Assembly: GCA_030666075.1 (NCBI GenBank)
Contig: DAOUYN010000002.1
Span: forward strand, 1 to 17,647
Length of the DNA stretch: 17,647 nucleotides
Origin: Actinomycetes bacterium
GTDB taxonomy: Bacteria; Actinomycetota; Aquicultoria; CAJVYJ01; JAUVQD01
Reading direction: 5' to 3'
Positions 1 to 6,587 of this stretch are shown piece after piece. Position numbers and translations under genes: made by a program. The notes beneath the pieces are model-generated. The model made no database searches and was not told the origin of the DNA. It was given only the letters and a program-made list of their open reading frames with translations. Each line of letters begins with the position of its first letter. The stretch's first letter is position 1.

Positions 1-469
1 TGACAAGTAAAAGCATAAGCCCGGCGCTCCCGGCCAAGCCGTGCACCATGCCGGCCAGAGCCGAGCGGCCGTGATCGTGTGTGTGGTCTATCTCGTGCAC
101 CTCATCGGGCTCGTGCGTATGAAAGTGGACATGGGCCCGGCCGTCGTGCCGATGGCCGTGGATGTGGAGCCTTGCACTGACGACCCGCCGGATGACATCA
201 GCGCCGAGACCGACGAGCATCGCCCCGACGAGCAGCTCCAGCCATCGCTCCAACCCGACCGGGACCGTCAGTCCCAATACTAATATGACCAGGGCGGCAA
301 CGAAGAGCGTCCCGGTATGTCCGAGTCCCCAGAAAAGGCCGGCCAAAGCCGAGCGCGCCGGATTACGATGGCGGCTGACAATAGCCGAGACCGCCATGAT
401 ATGGTCGGGATCGAGCGAATGCTTCAATCCGAGCAAGAATCCTATGGTCCAAATATAGATAGTTTCCAT
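1..469 (-). CDS. NicO/UreH-type nickel (Ni/Co) transporter, partial (3' end outside window)
   Basis: Reading the minus strand from ATG at 469-467 gives 156 residues with no stop before the window edge, so the C-terminal part is missing. The first helix carries the family signature HX4DH (H17, D22, H23 in 'LKHSLDPDHIMAVS'), and a second helix contains 'GLFWGLGHT' (H51), typical of the NiCoT/NicO/UreH group of nickel and cobalt permeases. Residues about 102-134 form a loop with about a dozen histidines ('HIHGHRHDGRAHVHFHTH'), as in metal-binding loops of RcnA- and UreH-like proteins. The protein is a membrane permease; whether it imports or exports metal, and which metal, cannot be told from this half. 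It is divergent from the transketolase gene. No nickel enzyme is visible in the window. Confidence 0.85.
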   Translation of the reverse strand, partial: METIYIWTIGFLLGLKHSLDPDHIMAVSAIVSRHRNPARSALAGLFWGLGHTGTLFVAALVILVLGLTVPVGLERWLELLVGAMLVGLGADVIRRVVSARLHIHGHRHDGRAHVHFHTHEPDEVHEIDHTHDHGRSALAGMVHGLAGSAGLMLLLV

Positions 470-517
470 TTTTGAGATTATTCCCAATATCGCCCCGCCC
501 CGCAAGGTTACCGGCGC

Positions 518-537
518 GAGCGGTTTCCCCGCCGCTC
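518..537 (+). other. GC-rich inverted repeat upstream of the transketolase promoter
   Basis: GAGCGG (518-523) pairs with CCGCTC (532-537) across an 8-nt loop, followed by a pyrimidine-rich stretch (CTTTCTTG). It lies in the 149-nt divergent intergenic region between the nickel transporter and the transketolase subunit. It could be a weak terminator for transcription entering from the left, or an operator. The lack of a real T-run makes a terminator doubtful. Confidence 0.3.
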
Positions 538-542
538 CTTTC

Positions 543-572
543 TTGTCGAAGATCACGCCCATCCTGTATGAT
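543..572 (+). promoter_or_regulatory. Candidate sigma70-type promoter for the transketolase subunit
   Basis: TTGTCG (543-548) and TATGAT (567-572) are separated by 18 bp. The predicted transcription start is near 579, giving a leader of about 40 nt before the GTG at 619. The assignment rests on consensus matching only. Confidence 0.4.
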
Positions 573-618
573 GGCATCTGCCGTTCTCGGCATTTTAATC
601 ATTGAGACTGGAGACCAT

Positions 619-1554
619 GTGACAGAAGCTCGCGCCACTCGCGAAGGCTATGCCGAAGCCCTTTTGGAAATGGGCGCCGAATATCCCAACGTCGTCGTGC
701 TCGACAGCGACTTGTCGAAATCGACCGGCTCACACAAGTTCAGCAAGAAGTATCCGGACCGTTTCTTCAACTGCGGTGTCGCCGAGCAAAGCATGATCGG
801 CGCAGCGGCCGGTTTGGCTACCTGCGGCAAGATCGCGTATACGGGCTCATTCGCCGTCTTCGCCACCGGCCGGGCTTTCGAGCAGATCAGAAATACTGTC
901 GCTTACTGCTCGCTAGAGGTGAAGATCTGCCCATCCCACGCCGGTATAACCGTCGGACCTGACGGCGGCTCCCATCAATCCATCGAAGATATCGCCCTGA
1001 TGCGGGCGCTGCCCAATATGAAGGTCATCGTCCCGAGCGACTTCGTTGAAGCCAAGGCCGCCGTCAAGGCGGCGCGGACTATCCAGGGGCCGGTGTACAT
1101 AAGGATGGGACGGCCGAAGATACCGATCATCCATGACCCCGGCTACGAATTCGAGCTCGGCAAGGCGCACGTGCTTCGAAAGGGCGGCGACGTCACCATC
1201 CTGGCCATCGGCATCATGGTTCACGAGGCGCTGGCCGCGGCTGAGTCCTTGGCCGCCGCGGGGATCGAGGCGGAGGTCATCAATGTCAGCACCGTCAAAC
1301 CGCTCGACGAAGCCACCATCCTGGCCTCAGTCGCTAAAACCGGGCGCGCCGTCACGGCCGAAGAACATAGCATCATCGGCGGCCTGGGCGGGGCCATCGC
1401 CGAGCTCCTGGCAGAAAAGGCCCCGACCCCGTTGCGCCGCATCGGCATCGAGGACCTCTTCGGATTGTCCGGAGAAGCAGACGACTTGAAAAAGCACTTC
1501 AAGCTGACCGCCGAAGACATCCATGACCGCAGCGTCGAGCTAGTGAATCTTTGA
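619..1554 (+). CDS. Transketolase, C-terminal subunit (split transketolase)
   Basis: This 311-residue protein corresponds to the C-terminal half of transketolase: a pyrimidine-binding domain (about residues 1-165) and a transketolase C-terminal domain (about 190-305). Visible family blocks are 'GVAEQSMIGAAAGLA' with the thiamine-diphosphate-activating glutamate E56, 'GPDGGSHQ', 'RMGRPKIP', and 'AEEHSIIGGLGGAIAE'. I chose GTG 619 because GGAG (610-613) sits 5 nt upstream and homology begins here; the open frame runs back to 472 but that part has no recognisable sequence. In organisms with a split enzyme, this subunit needs an N-terminal partner carrying the diphosphate-binding domain to move two-carbon ketol units in the pentose phosphate pathway. 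That partner usually lies just upstream; here the upstream neighbour is a divergent transporter, so the partner must be elsewhere. Confidence 0.9.
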   Translation: MTEARATREGYAEALLEMGAEYPNVVVLDSDLSKSTGSHKFSKKYPDRFFNCGVAEQSMIGAAAGLATCGKIAYTGSFAVFATGRAFEQIRNTVAYCSLEVKICPSHAGITVGPDGGSHQSIEDIALMRALPNMKVIVPSDFVEAKAAVKAARTIQGPVYIRMGRPKIPIIHDPGYEFELGKAHVLRKGGDVTILAIGIMVHEALAAAESLAAAGIEAEVINVSTVKPLDEATILASVAKTGRAVTAEEHSIIGGLGGAIAELLAEKAPTPLRRIGIEDLFGLSGEADDLKKHFKLTAEDIHDRSVELVNL

Positions 1555-1579
1555 TAAAACACGCCGATTGTGGTAGCAT
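1551..1579 (+). promoter_or_regulatory. Candidate promoter for the ftsEX-M23 operon (extended -10)
   Basis: TTGATA (1551-1556) overlaps the transketolase stop codon, and TAGCAT (1574-1579) follows after exactly 17 bp. TGG immediately before the -10 matches the TGn extended -10 motif. Transcription would begin near 1586, just ahead of a GGGAG sequence at 1589-1593. This is among the best consensus matches in the window. Confidence 0.55.
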
Positions 1580-1632
1580 TTTTGGCTTGGGAGTGACAGC
1601 TTGACCGCATAATACGTCTAAAAAATGTCTCC

Positions 1633-2295
1633 ATGTCTTATGATGGAGACAAAAAGGCCCTAATCGATGTAAACGTAGAAGTAGCCAAGGGTGAGTTCGT
1701 GTTCCTCGTGGGACCCTCTGGTTCTGGTAAGTCTACGTTCATTCGACTTCTTCTTAGAGAATTCTTGCCGACCGGCGGATCTATATATGTATCGGGGCAG
1801 GACATCGTTCATATGCGTACCTGGAAGGTCCCCTACCTGCGCCGGAATATCGGCTGCGTCTTTCAGGATTTCAAACTGCTGCCGAACAAGACGTGTTTTG
1901 AGAACGTCGCCTTCGCGCTCGAAGTCATCGGCCGGTCCAAGCAGGCTATCAACAGTACGGTCCCAGAGGTCCTTCGACTGGTAGGTCTGGAATCAAAGCT
2001 CCACAACTACCCCGGTGAACTCTCCGGCGGCGAGCAACAGCGGGTCTCTATCGCCCGGGCGTTTGCCAACAAACCGCCCATGCTGCTGGCGGATGAGCCG
2101 ACCGGTAACCTTGATCCGGCCACTTCACTCGGTATCATGACCCTGCTCTCTCGGATCAACCGCAGCGGCACCACCGTCGTCATAGCCACCCACGACCGGG
2201 AAACGGTAGACAGTATGCGCCAACGCGTCATCGCGCTGGAAGATGGCCGGGTAATTAGAGACCAAGAAAAGGGCGTCTACGGCTATGAAGATTAG
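1633..2295 (+). CDS. ftsE: Cell division ATP-binding protein FtsE
   Basis: ABC-type ATPase that pairs with FtsX at the division site. From ATG 1633 (220 residues) the Walker A motif GPSGSGKST is at 27-35, the signature LSGGEQQ at 130-136, Walker B 'LLADEP' with D154 and E155, and the H-loop histidine at 187; 'DEPTGNLD' is typical of the FtsE/LolD group. The start is problematic. The codons at 1609-1632 translate as IIRLKNVS and match the conserved FtsE N-terminus (MIR-x-x-NVS), the first strand of the nucleotide-binding domain, yet no ATG, GTG or TTG is in frame between the stop at 1594 and 1633. The true start may be ATA at 1609. The gene overlaps ftsX by 11 nt, so translation of the pair is probably coupled. 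Confidence 0.93.
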   Translation: MSYDGDKKALIDVNVEVAKGEFVFLVGPSGSGKSTFIRLLLREFLPTGGSIYVSGQDIVHMRTWKVPYLRRNIGCVFQDFKLLPNKTCFENVAFALEVIGRSKQAINSTVPEVLRLVGLESKLHNYPGELSGGEQQRVSIARAFANKPPMLLADEPTGNLDPATSLGIMTLLSRINRSGTTVVIATHDRETVDSMRQRVIALEDGRVIRDQEKGVYGYED

Positions 2296-3223
2296 TCCCA
2301 TCTACTTCACTAAAGAGGCCTTATCCAGTTTCCGCCGCAACCTGGTCCAGAGCATCGCGGCGATCACCACGGTGGCGCTCTGCCTGATGGTGGTCGGTCT
2401 CATCATAATCGTACTGTTCGTCGGCGGTGAGCTGATAAAGAACATCGAGAGCAAAGTCGAGATAGAGGTCTTTCTGGAAGGCCCGGAAATGACGACCGCC
2501 TCAAGCGCAGTCACAAAGACTGAGCTAGTGGATCAGGTACAACTCACGATCAAATCGTGGTCGGAAGTGAAGACCGTCCAGTACCTCTCGAAAGAAGACG
2601 CGCTGGAGGAATTTCGCGAAACGTTCAAAGACAGCCCCGATGTCCTCAATCAAATAACCGACAATCCCTTGCCCGCGTCATACCGGATCAGCCTCAACGA
2701 CCCGCGCGATGTCGATAAAGTAGCTCAACGCCTGGAGGAACTGCCGAACATCCAGGGACTCGTTGGCGACCCGGAAACAAATATCAAATATGGCCAGGAT
2801 ACGGTGGAGAAACTATTTGCGTTGACCAGGTGGATATCGTATGCCGCCGCCGGCTTCGCTAGTCTCCTTATCTTCGTCTCATTAGTACTGATAACCAACA
2901 CCATCCGTTTGGCCATATTTGCCAGACGCAAAGAGATCGCCATCATGCGCCTAGTGGGCGCTTCCAGCTGGTTCGTGAGGTGGCCCTTCTTACTGGAAGG
3001 CATGATCGAAGGACTGATAGGGGCCGGTATCGCCGTCATGATACTGACGGTGGTATGGCGGACCTTCTTCGCCAACCTAGCCTCCGGCAAGGTGCTGGCA
3101 TTCATGGCCTTCCCATTCGACGAGGTGGCCTTTGCTCAACTAGCAATGATGTTACTACTCTCCGGCGCGATGATCGGCGCTCTGGGCAGCGTCATCGCTC
3201 TCCGACGGTTCCTGCGGGTCTAA
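2285..3223 (+). CDS. ftsX: Cell division protein FtsX (permease-like)
   Basis: This 312-residue membrane protein has the FtsX layout: a short cytoplasmic N-terminus, TM1 about 22-46, a large extracytoplasmic domain about 47-180, then three helices at about 183-206, 234-258 and 285-307. The cytoplasmic segment after TM2, '[20 protein letters not shown]', is the family's strongest signature and is thought to contact FtsE. FtsX does not transport solute; it passes ATP-driven conformational change from FtsE to a periplasmic or wall-side hydrolase activator through its extracytoplasmic loop. The ATG lies inside the 3' end of ftsE in another frame, and a coiled-coil M23 hydrolase follows 12 nt downstream, the expected partner of this loop. 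Confidence 0.93.
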   Translation: MKISPIYFTKEALSSFRRNLVQSIAAITTVALCLMVVGLIIIVLFVGGELIKNIESKVEIEVFLEGPEMTTASSAVTKTELVDQVQLTIKSWSEVKTVQYLSKEDALEEFRETFKDSPDVLNQITDNPLPASYRISLNDPRDVDKVAQRLEELPNIQGLVGDPETNIKYGQDTVEKLFALTRWISYAAAGFASLLIFVSLVLITNTIRLAIFARRKEIAIMRLVGASSWFVRWPFLLEGMIEGLIGAGIAVMILTVVWRTFFANLASGKVLAFMAFPFDEVAFAQLAMMLLLSGAMIGALGSVIALRRFLRV

Positions 3224-3235
3224 GGGGTTGGATTG

Positions 3236-4435
3236 ATGCTCTCAAGCCATAGTCTGCCCCGAAGAACAATCGCTCTTTTGGTCATCCTTATCATGTTCGC
3301 GGTGGCTGGACCGGCCGGCGCGGTTACGACAAAAGACCTCAAAGCTGCCCAGAACAAGGCCAAGGAGAACCGCGAAAAGATCCGCGAGGGCGACGCCGAC
3401 AAAGACAATCTTCGCGAAGATATCCGCGATGCCGACCTCCAATTGAGTGCGACCCAGGACGGCCTCGAGGAGCTAGAGGAGCAGTTGGCCGAGACTCGGG
3501 CGGAACGGGACAAGATCACGGCCAAGCTCAATGGACTTCGCGCCCAGCTCGCTTCCAAAGAAGCGGAGCTCACCGTGGCCCTGCGCGAGCTCGACCGCCT
3601 CAGCGGTATCCTCAACAAACGGGCCGGAGATGTCTATAAGAGCGGGGACATCTCCTTTCTCGAGGTACTGTTCGAAGCCCGCAGCTTCATCGATTTTCTC
3701 AACCGGGCCCAATTCCTCCAGACCATCATGTCCGAGGATGCGCGCCTAGTCGATGGCATCAAGACGACGAAGAAGACGATAGAAGATTCCCGGGCCGAGA
3801 TCCAAAAAGATAAAGACCAGGTTCAAAAAGAAGAGGACGCGCTCACGATGGAAGTCGATCGGGTGGCGGCTATAACCAGCGCCGTCAGGTCGAAAAAAAA
3901 CCAGCTCCGAGGACAGATCCTCTCTAAGGAAAAACTGATCACCGATATTGAAAGCGACCAGGAGCGCTGGGAGATAGCGGCCGCTGAATACGAGCGCTCA
4001 GCCGCCAAGATCAATGCGCTCCTGTCCCAATCGAGTATGCCGACATTCGTTTCCGGCTCACCGTCAGCCAGCGGTTTCATCTGGCCGGCGGCGGGGACGC
4101 TCAACTCCAGGTTCGGGCCCCGCTGGGGCCGGATGCACAACGGTCTCGATATCGGAGTGCCGACGGGCTCCCCGGTGGCCGCCTCCAAGGGCGGCAAGGT
4201 CATCATCGCCTCGTGGTACGGCGGCTACGGTAACCTGGTCGTCATCGACCACGGCGGCGGCGTATCTACGTGGTACGGCCACAATTCCGCCTTCTCCTCG
4301 AGCGTAGGCCAACAGGTGACGCGGGGACAGGTCGTCGCGCGCGCCGGCTCAACCGGAAATTCCACCGGCCCGCACGTCCACTTTGAGATCAGATTCAATG
4401 GAAGTCCCTTCGATCCAATGCCGTATCTGCCATAA
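3236..4435 (+). CDS. Secreted coiled-coil M23 peptidoglycan endopeptidase (EnvC/PcsB/RipC-like, FtsEX-associated)
   Basis: A 399-residue secreted protein. A Sec signal peptide occupies about residues 1-32 (basic 'PRRT', hydrophobic 'ALLVILIMF', predicted cleavage after 'AGA'). A long charged coiled coil spans about 35-255, followed by a serine-rich linker and a LytM/M23 domain at about 280-399. The zinc and catalytic residues are intact: H301 and D305 in 'HNGLDI', H349 in 'YGHNS', and H380 and H382 in 'HVHFE'. It should therefore be an active endopeptidase, unlike E. coli EnvC, which only activates amidases. AAGGGG (3222-3227) is 8 nt before ATG 3236; a TTG at 3233 is the alternative start. 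In related systems the coiled coil binds the FtsX loop and ATP hydrolysis by FtsE releases the catalytic domain for septal wall splitting. Confidence 0.9.
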   Translation: MLSSHSLPRRTIALLVILIMFAVAGPAGAVTTKDLKAAQNKAKENREKIREGDADKDNLREDIRDADLQLSATQDGLEELEEQLAETRAERDKITAKLNGLRAQLASKEAELTVALRELDRLSGILNKRAGDVYKSGDISFLEVLFEARSFIDFLNRAQFLQTIMSEDARLVDGIKTTKKTIEDSRAEIQKDKDQVQKEEDALTMEVDRVAAITSAVRSKKNQLRGQILSKEKLITDIESDQERWEIAAAEYERSAAKINALLSQSSMPTFVSGSPSASGFIWPAAGTLNSRFGPRWGRMHNGLDIGVPTGSPVAASKGGKVIIASWYGGYGNLVVIDHGGGVSTWYGHNSAFSSSVGQQVTRGQVVARAGSTGNSTGPHVHFEIRFNGSPFDPMPYLP

Positions 4436-4438
4436 CCG

Positions 4439-4447
4439 TGATATAAT
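4439..4447 (+). promoter_or_regulatory. Extended -10 promoter element for the S41 protease
   Basis: TGATATAAT is a perfect TGn plus TATAAT extended -10 element, placed directly after the M23 stop codon. No good -35 hexamer is present (the best is TGCCGT at 4419-4424, 17 bp upstream), as is usual for extended -10 promoters. Transcription would start near 4454, with a leader of about 55 nt to the GTG at 4510. Confidence 0.5.
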
Positions 4448-4509
4448 AACTTGCCGTTCGGGGCCAGGGGCCGAGCAGCAATTTAATACGGAAGGAAGCC
4501 CAACAGTTA

Positions 4510-5760
4510 GTGAAGAATAAACTCGTCGTCCTCATCGGACTCTTCGTTCTCCTCTTTTTTCTTTCAATCAGTTTCGTAGCCGGTTTTGCTTTCGGCACGA
4601 CTACCTCATTGCCCGGACCGATCGACGACCTGGTCAAGGGGGCTGAATCCGCTATACCCGGCGCCCAGGCTCTCGACCCTGACCTCGACCAACTCCGAGA
4701 GATCATGGGAAAGATCGCGCATAGCTACGTCGATCCGGTAAGCAAAGAAACGCTGATCGACGGAGCCGTCGGCGGAATGCTCAAGAGCCTCGATGACCCA
4801 TATACTAAACACATGAAGAACGAGGATTACGAGACCTTCCAGGAGCACACGGCCGGACAATTCGGCGGCGTCGGTATCGAACTCGGTATCCGGGAGAAGC
4901 GCCTGACGGTCATCGCCCCCATCAACGGCACTCCGGCTGCGAAAGCAGGAGTCCAGGCCGGCGACATCATCTCTAAGATCGAATCGACCTCGACCAAAGA
5001 TATGACCCTCGACCAGGCGGTCAATCTGATCCGCGGGCCGGTCCACTCGGATATCAAACTGAGTTTCGAACGAGAAGGCGCTGACGATTTCAGCCGGGTC
5101 ATCACGAGAGACAACATCAAGATGCCGAATATCGACAGTAAGGTGATCGGGGAAGACTTGGGCTATATCATGCTCCACAGCTTCAACCGCGACGCCTCGG
5201 CAGATGTGAGCAAAGAGCTAGAGAAATTGAAGAAGAAGAATGTCAAAGGGATCATTTTCGATCTGAGAAACAACCCGGGCGGCCTGCTCGATGAAGCGGT
5301 AGATGTGACCGGGATATTTATCAGCGACGAAACTGTCGTCAAGATCAAGTCCCGCACCGGCAAGGCCGAAGAGCTGGTCACTAGGCGCGGCGGCGATGAT
5401 GATATCCCGTTGGTCGTCCTCATCAACAGAGGCAGCGCCAGCGCCTCGGAGATCTTTGCCGGGGCCGTCAGCGACCTCGACCGCGGCATCCTGATCGGAG
5501 AGAAGAGCTTTGGGAAAGGCTCGGTACAAACGGTCTTATCCCTAAACGATGAAAGCGGCCTGGTCATGACCACGGCCAAGTACCTGACACCGAAAAACCG
5601 CTCTCTCAACAAAAAAGGGATCAAGCCGGATATCAAGGTCAAGATCGCGGAAGAAGATTTCCACAAGATGGGCACCGATGACGACGTACAACTGCAAAAA
5701 GCCCAAGAGACCCTGCGCGCCTTGATCGACGGAAAGACCATCAAAGAACTCCGCAAATAA
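4510..5760 (+). CDS. Carboxyl-terminal processing protease, S41 family (CtpA/CtpB-like)
   Basis: This 416-residue serine protease is anchored by an N-terminal helix (about 5-28) and faces outside the cytoplasm. After an N-terminal helical region (about 58-105), a PDZ domain (about 112-195; 'GGVGIELGI', 'PAAKAGVQAGDII') recognises C-termini, and the S41 catalytic core follows. The Ser-Lys dyad is visible: S311 in 'GSASASEIF' and K336 in 'SFGKGSVQ', with Q340 and D322 at the conserved spacing. GTG 4510 is the only sensible start; a GGAAGGA run (4490-4496) lies 13 nt upstream, somewhat distant. CtpA/B enzymes trim or degrade envelope proteins and in several bacteria control M23 wall hydrolases, so its place just after FtsEX-M23 may be functional. 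That link is inference. Confidence 0.93.
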   Translation: MKNKLVVLIGLFVLLFFLSISFVAGFAFGTTTSLPGPIDDLVKGAESAIPGAQALDPDLDQLREIMGKIAHSYVDPVSKETLIDGAVGGMLKSLDDPYTKHMKNEDYETFQEHTAGQFGGVGIELGIREKRLTVIAPINGTPAAKAGVQAGDIISKIESTSTKDMTLDQAVNLIRGPVHSDIKLSFEREGADDFSRVITRDNIKMPNIDSKVIGEDLGYIMLHSFNRDASADVSKELEKLKKKNVKGIIFDLRNNPGGLLDEAVDVTGIFISDETVVKIKSRTGKAEELVTRRGGDDDIPLVVLINRGSASASEIFAGAVSDLDRGILIGEKSFGKGSVQTVLSLNDESGLVMTTAKYLTPKNRSLNKKGIKPDIKVKIAEEDFHKMGTDDDVQLQKAQETLRALIDGKTIKELRK

Positions 5761-5765
5761 CCTAG

Positions 5766-5790
5766 TTCCAGGGACACGTACCGAACTCTC
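5766..5790. repeat. Left inverted-repeat arm of the RAYT element
   Basis: It begins with TTCCAGGGACACGTACC and continues with CGAACTCTC. It is the exact reverse complement of 6552-6576. Its first 17 nt, plus the preceding TAG, also occur in the hairpin at 15186-15205. Confidence 0.9.
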
Positions 5791-5800
5791 CAAGTGCAAC

Positions 5801-5841
5801 GCGCAGTCCGTCCGTGCGTGCCAGGCACGCCGGACTTGCGC
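5801..5841 (+). other. Imperfect stem-loop inside the RAYT element
   Basis: Three stacked stems are visible: GCGCA (5801-5805) with TGCGC (5837-5841), GTCCG (5806-5810) with CGGAC (5831-5835), and GCGTG (5816-5820) with CACGC (5826-5830), around a 5-nt loop. There is a 5-nt bulge at 5811-5815 and a single T bulge at 5836. Y1-transposases recognise hairpins in single-stranded DNA, so this could be a recognition structure. It also lies just upstream of the transposase promoter and could shield it from readthrough. Confidence 0.45.
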
Positions 5842-5852
5842 TCCCGGCCCCG

Positions 5853-5861
5853 TGGTACTAT
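5853..5861 (+). promoter_or_regulatory. Extended -10 element for the RAYT gene (near-leaderless mRNA)
   Basis: TGGTACTAT fits TGn plus a -10 hexamer (TACTAT, 5856-5861). The predicted start of transcription is about 5868-5870, immediately before ATG 5871. No Shine-Dalgarno sequence precedes the ATG, which agrees with a leaderless or nearly leaderless message. The nearest -35-like TTGCGC (5836-5841) is spaced only 14 bp away. Confidence 0.4.
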
Positions 5862-5870
5862 TCTTTTAGT

Positions 5871-6587
5871 ATGACTAGAGTTGCAAGGGTCGTTATCCCC
5901 GGTGTCCCCCATCATGTTTCGCAAAGAGGAAACAGGCGACAGCAGACTTTTTTCAGTGATCGCGATTATGCTCTGTACGTCAAGATCATGTCAGAGGCGT
6001 GCGAGGAGCATGGCGTCGAAGTCTGGGCTTACTGCCTTATGCCAAATCACGTGCACTTGGTGGCCGTTCCCCGCGCTGAGGACAGCCTTAGCAAAGCGAT
6101 CGGCAACGCGCACAGACAATACACACGCGTCATCAATACACGTGAGGGTTGGAGTGGCTATCTCTGGCAGGGGCGCTTCGCGTCTTGCGCAATGGACGAA
6201 CTTCATACAATGAGAGCGGTTCGATATGTTGAGCTCAACCCAGTCCGTGGCGGTCTCACTCAAAGTCCGTTCGATTGGCGATATAGCAGCGCCCGGCCCC
6301 ACCTGCGCAGTCAAGACGACGCCTTGGTCAGGGTCAGCCCCATGCGAGACCGGGTAGTGAATTGGCAAAAATACTTAACGGAAGGACTAGATCCCGACTC
6401 CTTGGAAAGCCTCCGCATACATGTCAGAACGGGCAGACCTCTAGGTTCCAAGGAGTTTGTGCAAGAGCTGGAATCGATCACCGGACGCCGCCTGCGGCCG
6501 AAACCTCCAGGACCCCCACCAATGGGACCGACAACGGGTACGGTCGCATCCGAGAGTTCGGTACGTGTCCCTGGAATTATGACTTGA
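5871..6587 (+). CDS. REP-associated tyrosine transposase (RAYT, Y1_Tnp / IS200-like HUH family)
   Basis: The 238-residue protein starts with the family hallmark 'GVPHHVSQRGNRRQQTFF' and has the HUH metal motif H60-V-H62 in 'MPNHVHLV'. The likely nucleophile is Y119 in 'RYVELNPVRGGL', by position relative to other RAYTs; Y84 in 'HRQYT' is also conserved-looking. These enzymes nick and join single-stranded DNA at REP hairpins. I chose ATG 5871 because homology starts there; an upstream in-frame start at 5814 would translate the stem-loop. The last residues (SSVRVPGIMT) are encoded by the right inverted repeat and the flanking DNA, so the C-terminal tail past about residue 210 is probably not conserved. 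The stop codon overlaps the 3' end of the convergent PstS-like gene by 11 nt. All catalytic motifs look intact. Confidence 0.9.
   Translation: MTRVARVVIPGVPHHVSQRGNRRQQTFFSDRDYALYVKIMSEACEEHGVEVWAYCLMPNHVHLVAVPRAEDSLSKAIGNAHRQYTRVINTREGWSGYLWQGRFASCAMDELHTMRAVRYVELNPVRGGLTQSPFDWRYSSARPHLRSQDDALVRVSPMRDRVVNWQKYLTEGLDPDSLESLRIHVRTGRPLGSKEFVQELESITGRRLRPKPPGPPPMGPTTGTVASESSVRVPGIMT
6552..6576. repeat. Right inverted-repeat arm of the RAYT element
   Basis: It ends with GGTACGTGTCCCTGGAA, the exact reverse complement of the left arm's first 17 nt, and the match covers all 25 bp. It lies within the 3' coding end of the transposase and directly adjoins the TAA (6577-6579 on the minus strand) of the PstS-like gene. 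Confidence 0.9.

Larger units (their letters stand above)
5766..6576. mobile_element. RAYT element bounded by a perfect 25-bp inverted repeat
   Basis: The 811-bp unit runs from the left arm (5766-5790) to the right arm (6552-6576), which are exact reverse complements over 25 bp and diverge at once outside. It encloses one gene, a REP-associated tyrosine transposase, together with its promoter and a strong stem-loop near the left end. It lies 5 nt after the S41 protease stop codon and abuts the stop codon of the convergent PstS-like gene. RAYT genes are typically flanked by inverted REP-like sequences that their enzyme binds, and this arrangement matches. No target-site duplication is evident. 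Confidence 0.75.

Noticed and set aside
518..545. Intrinsic terminator before the transketolase gene
   Set aside because: The stem is only 6 bp and the following stretch (CTTTCTTG) is not a T-run; kept only as an inverted repeat of unknown role.
472..618. Upstream extension of the transketolase frame to an ATG at 472
   Set aside because: The added 49 residues have no family similarity, and they cover the candidate promoter and a hairpin. GTG 619 has a well-placed GGAG and starts where homology starts.
470..618. Nickel/cobalt or cobalamin riboswitch upstream of the nickel permease
   Set aside because: The intergenic sequence is GC-rich and suggestive, but I could not find the conserved core of either riboswitch class.
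5814..5870. Upstream in-frame start of the transposase at 5814
   Set aside because: It would translate the stem-loop and promoter; RAYT homology starts at ATG 5871.
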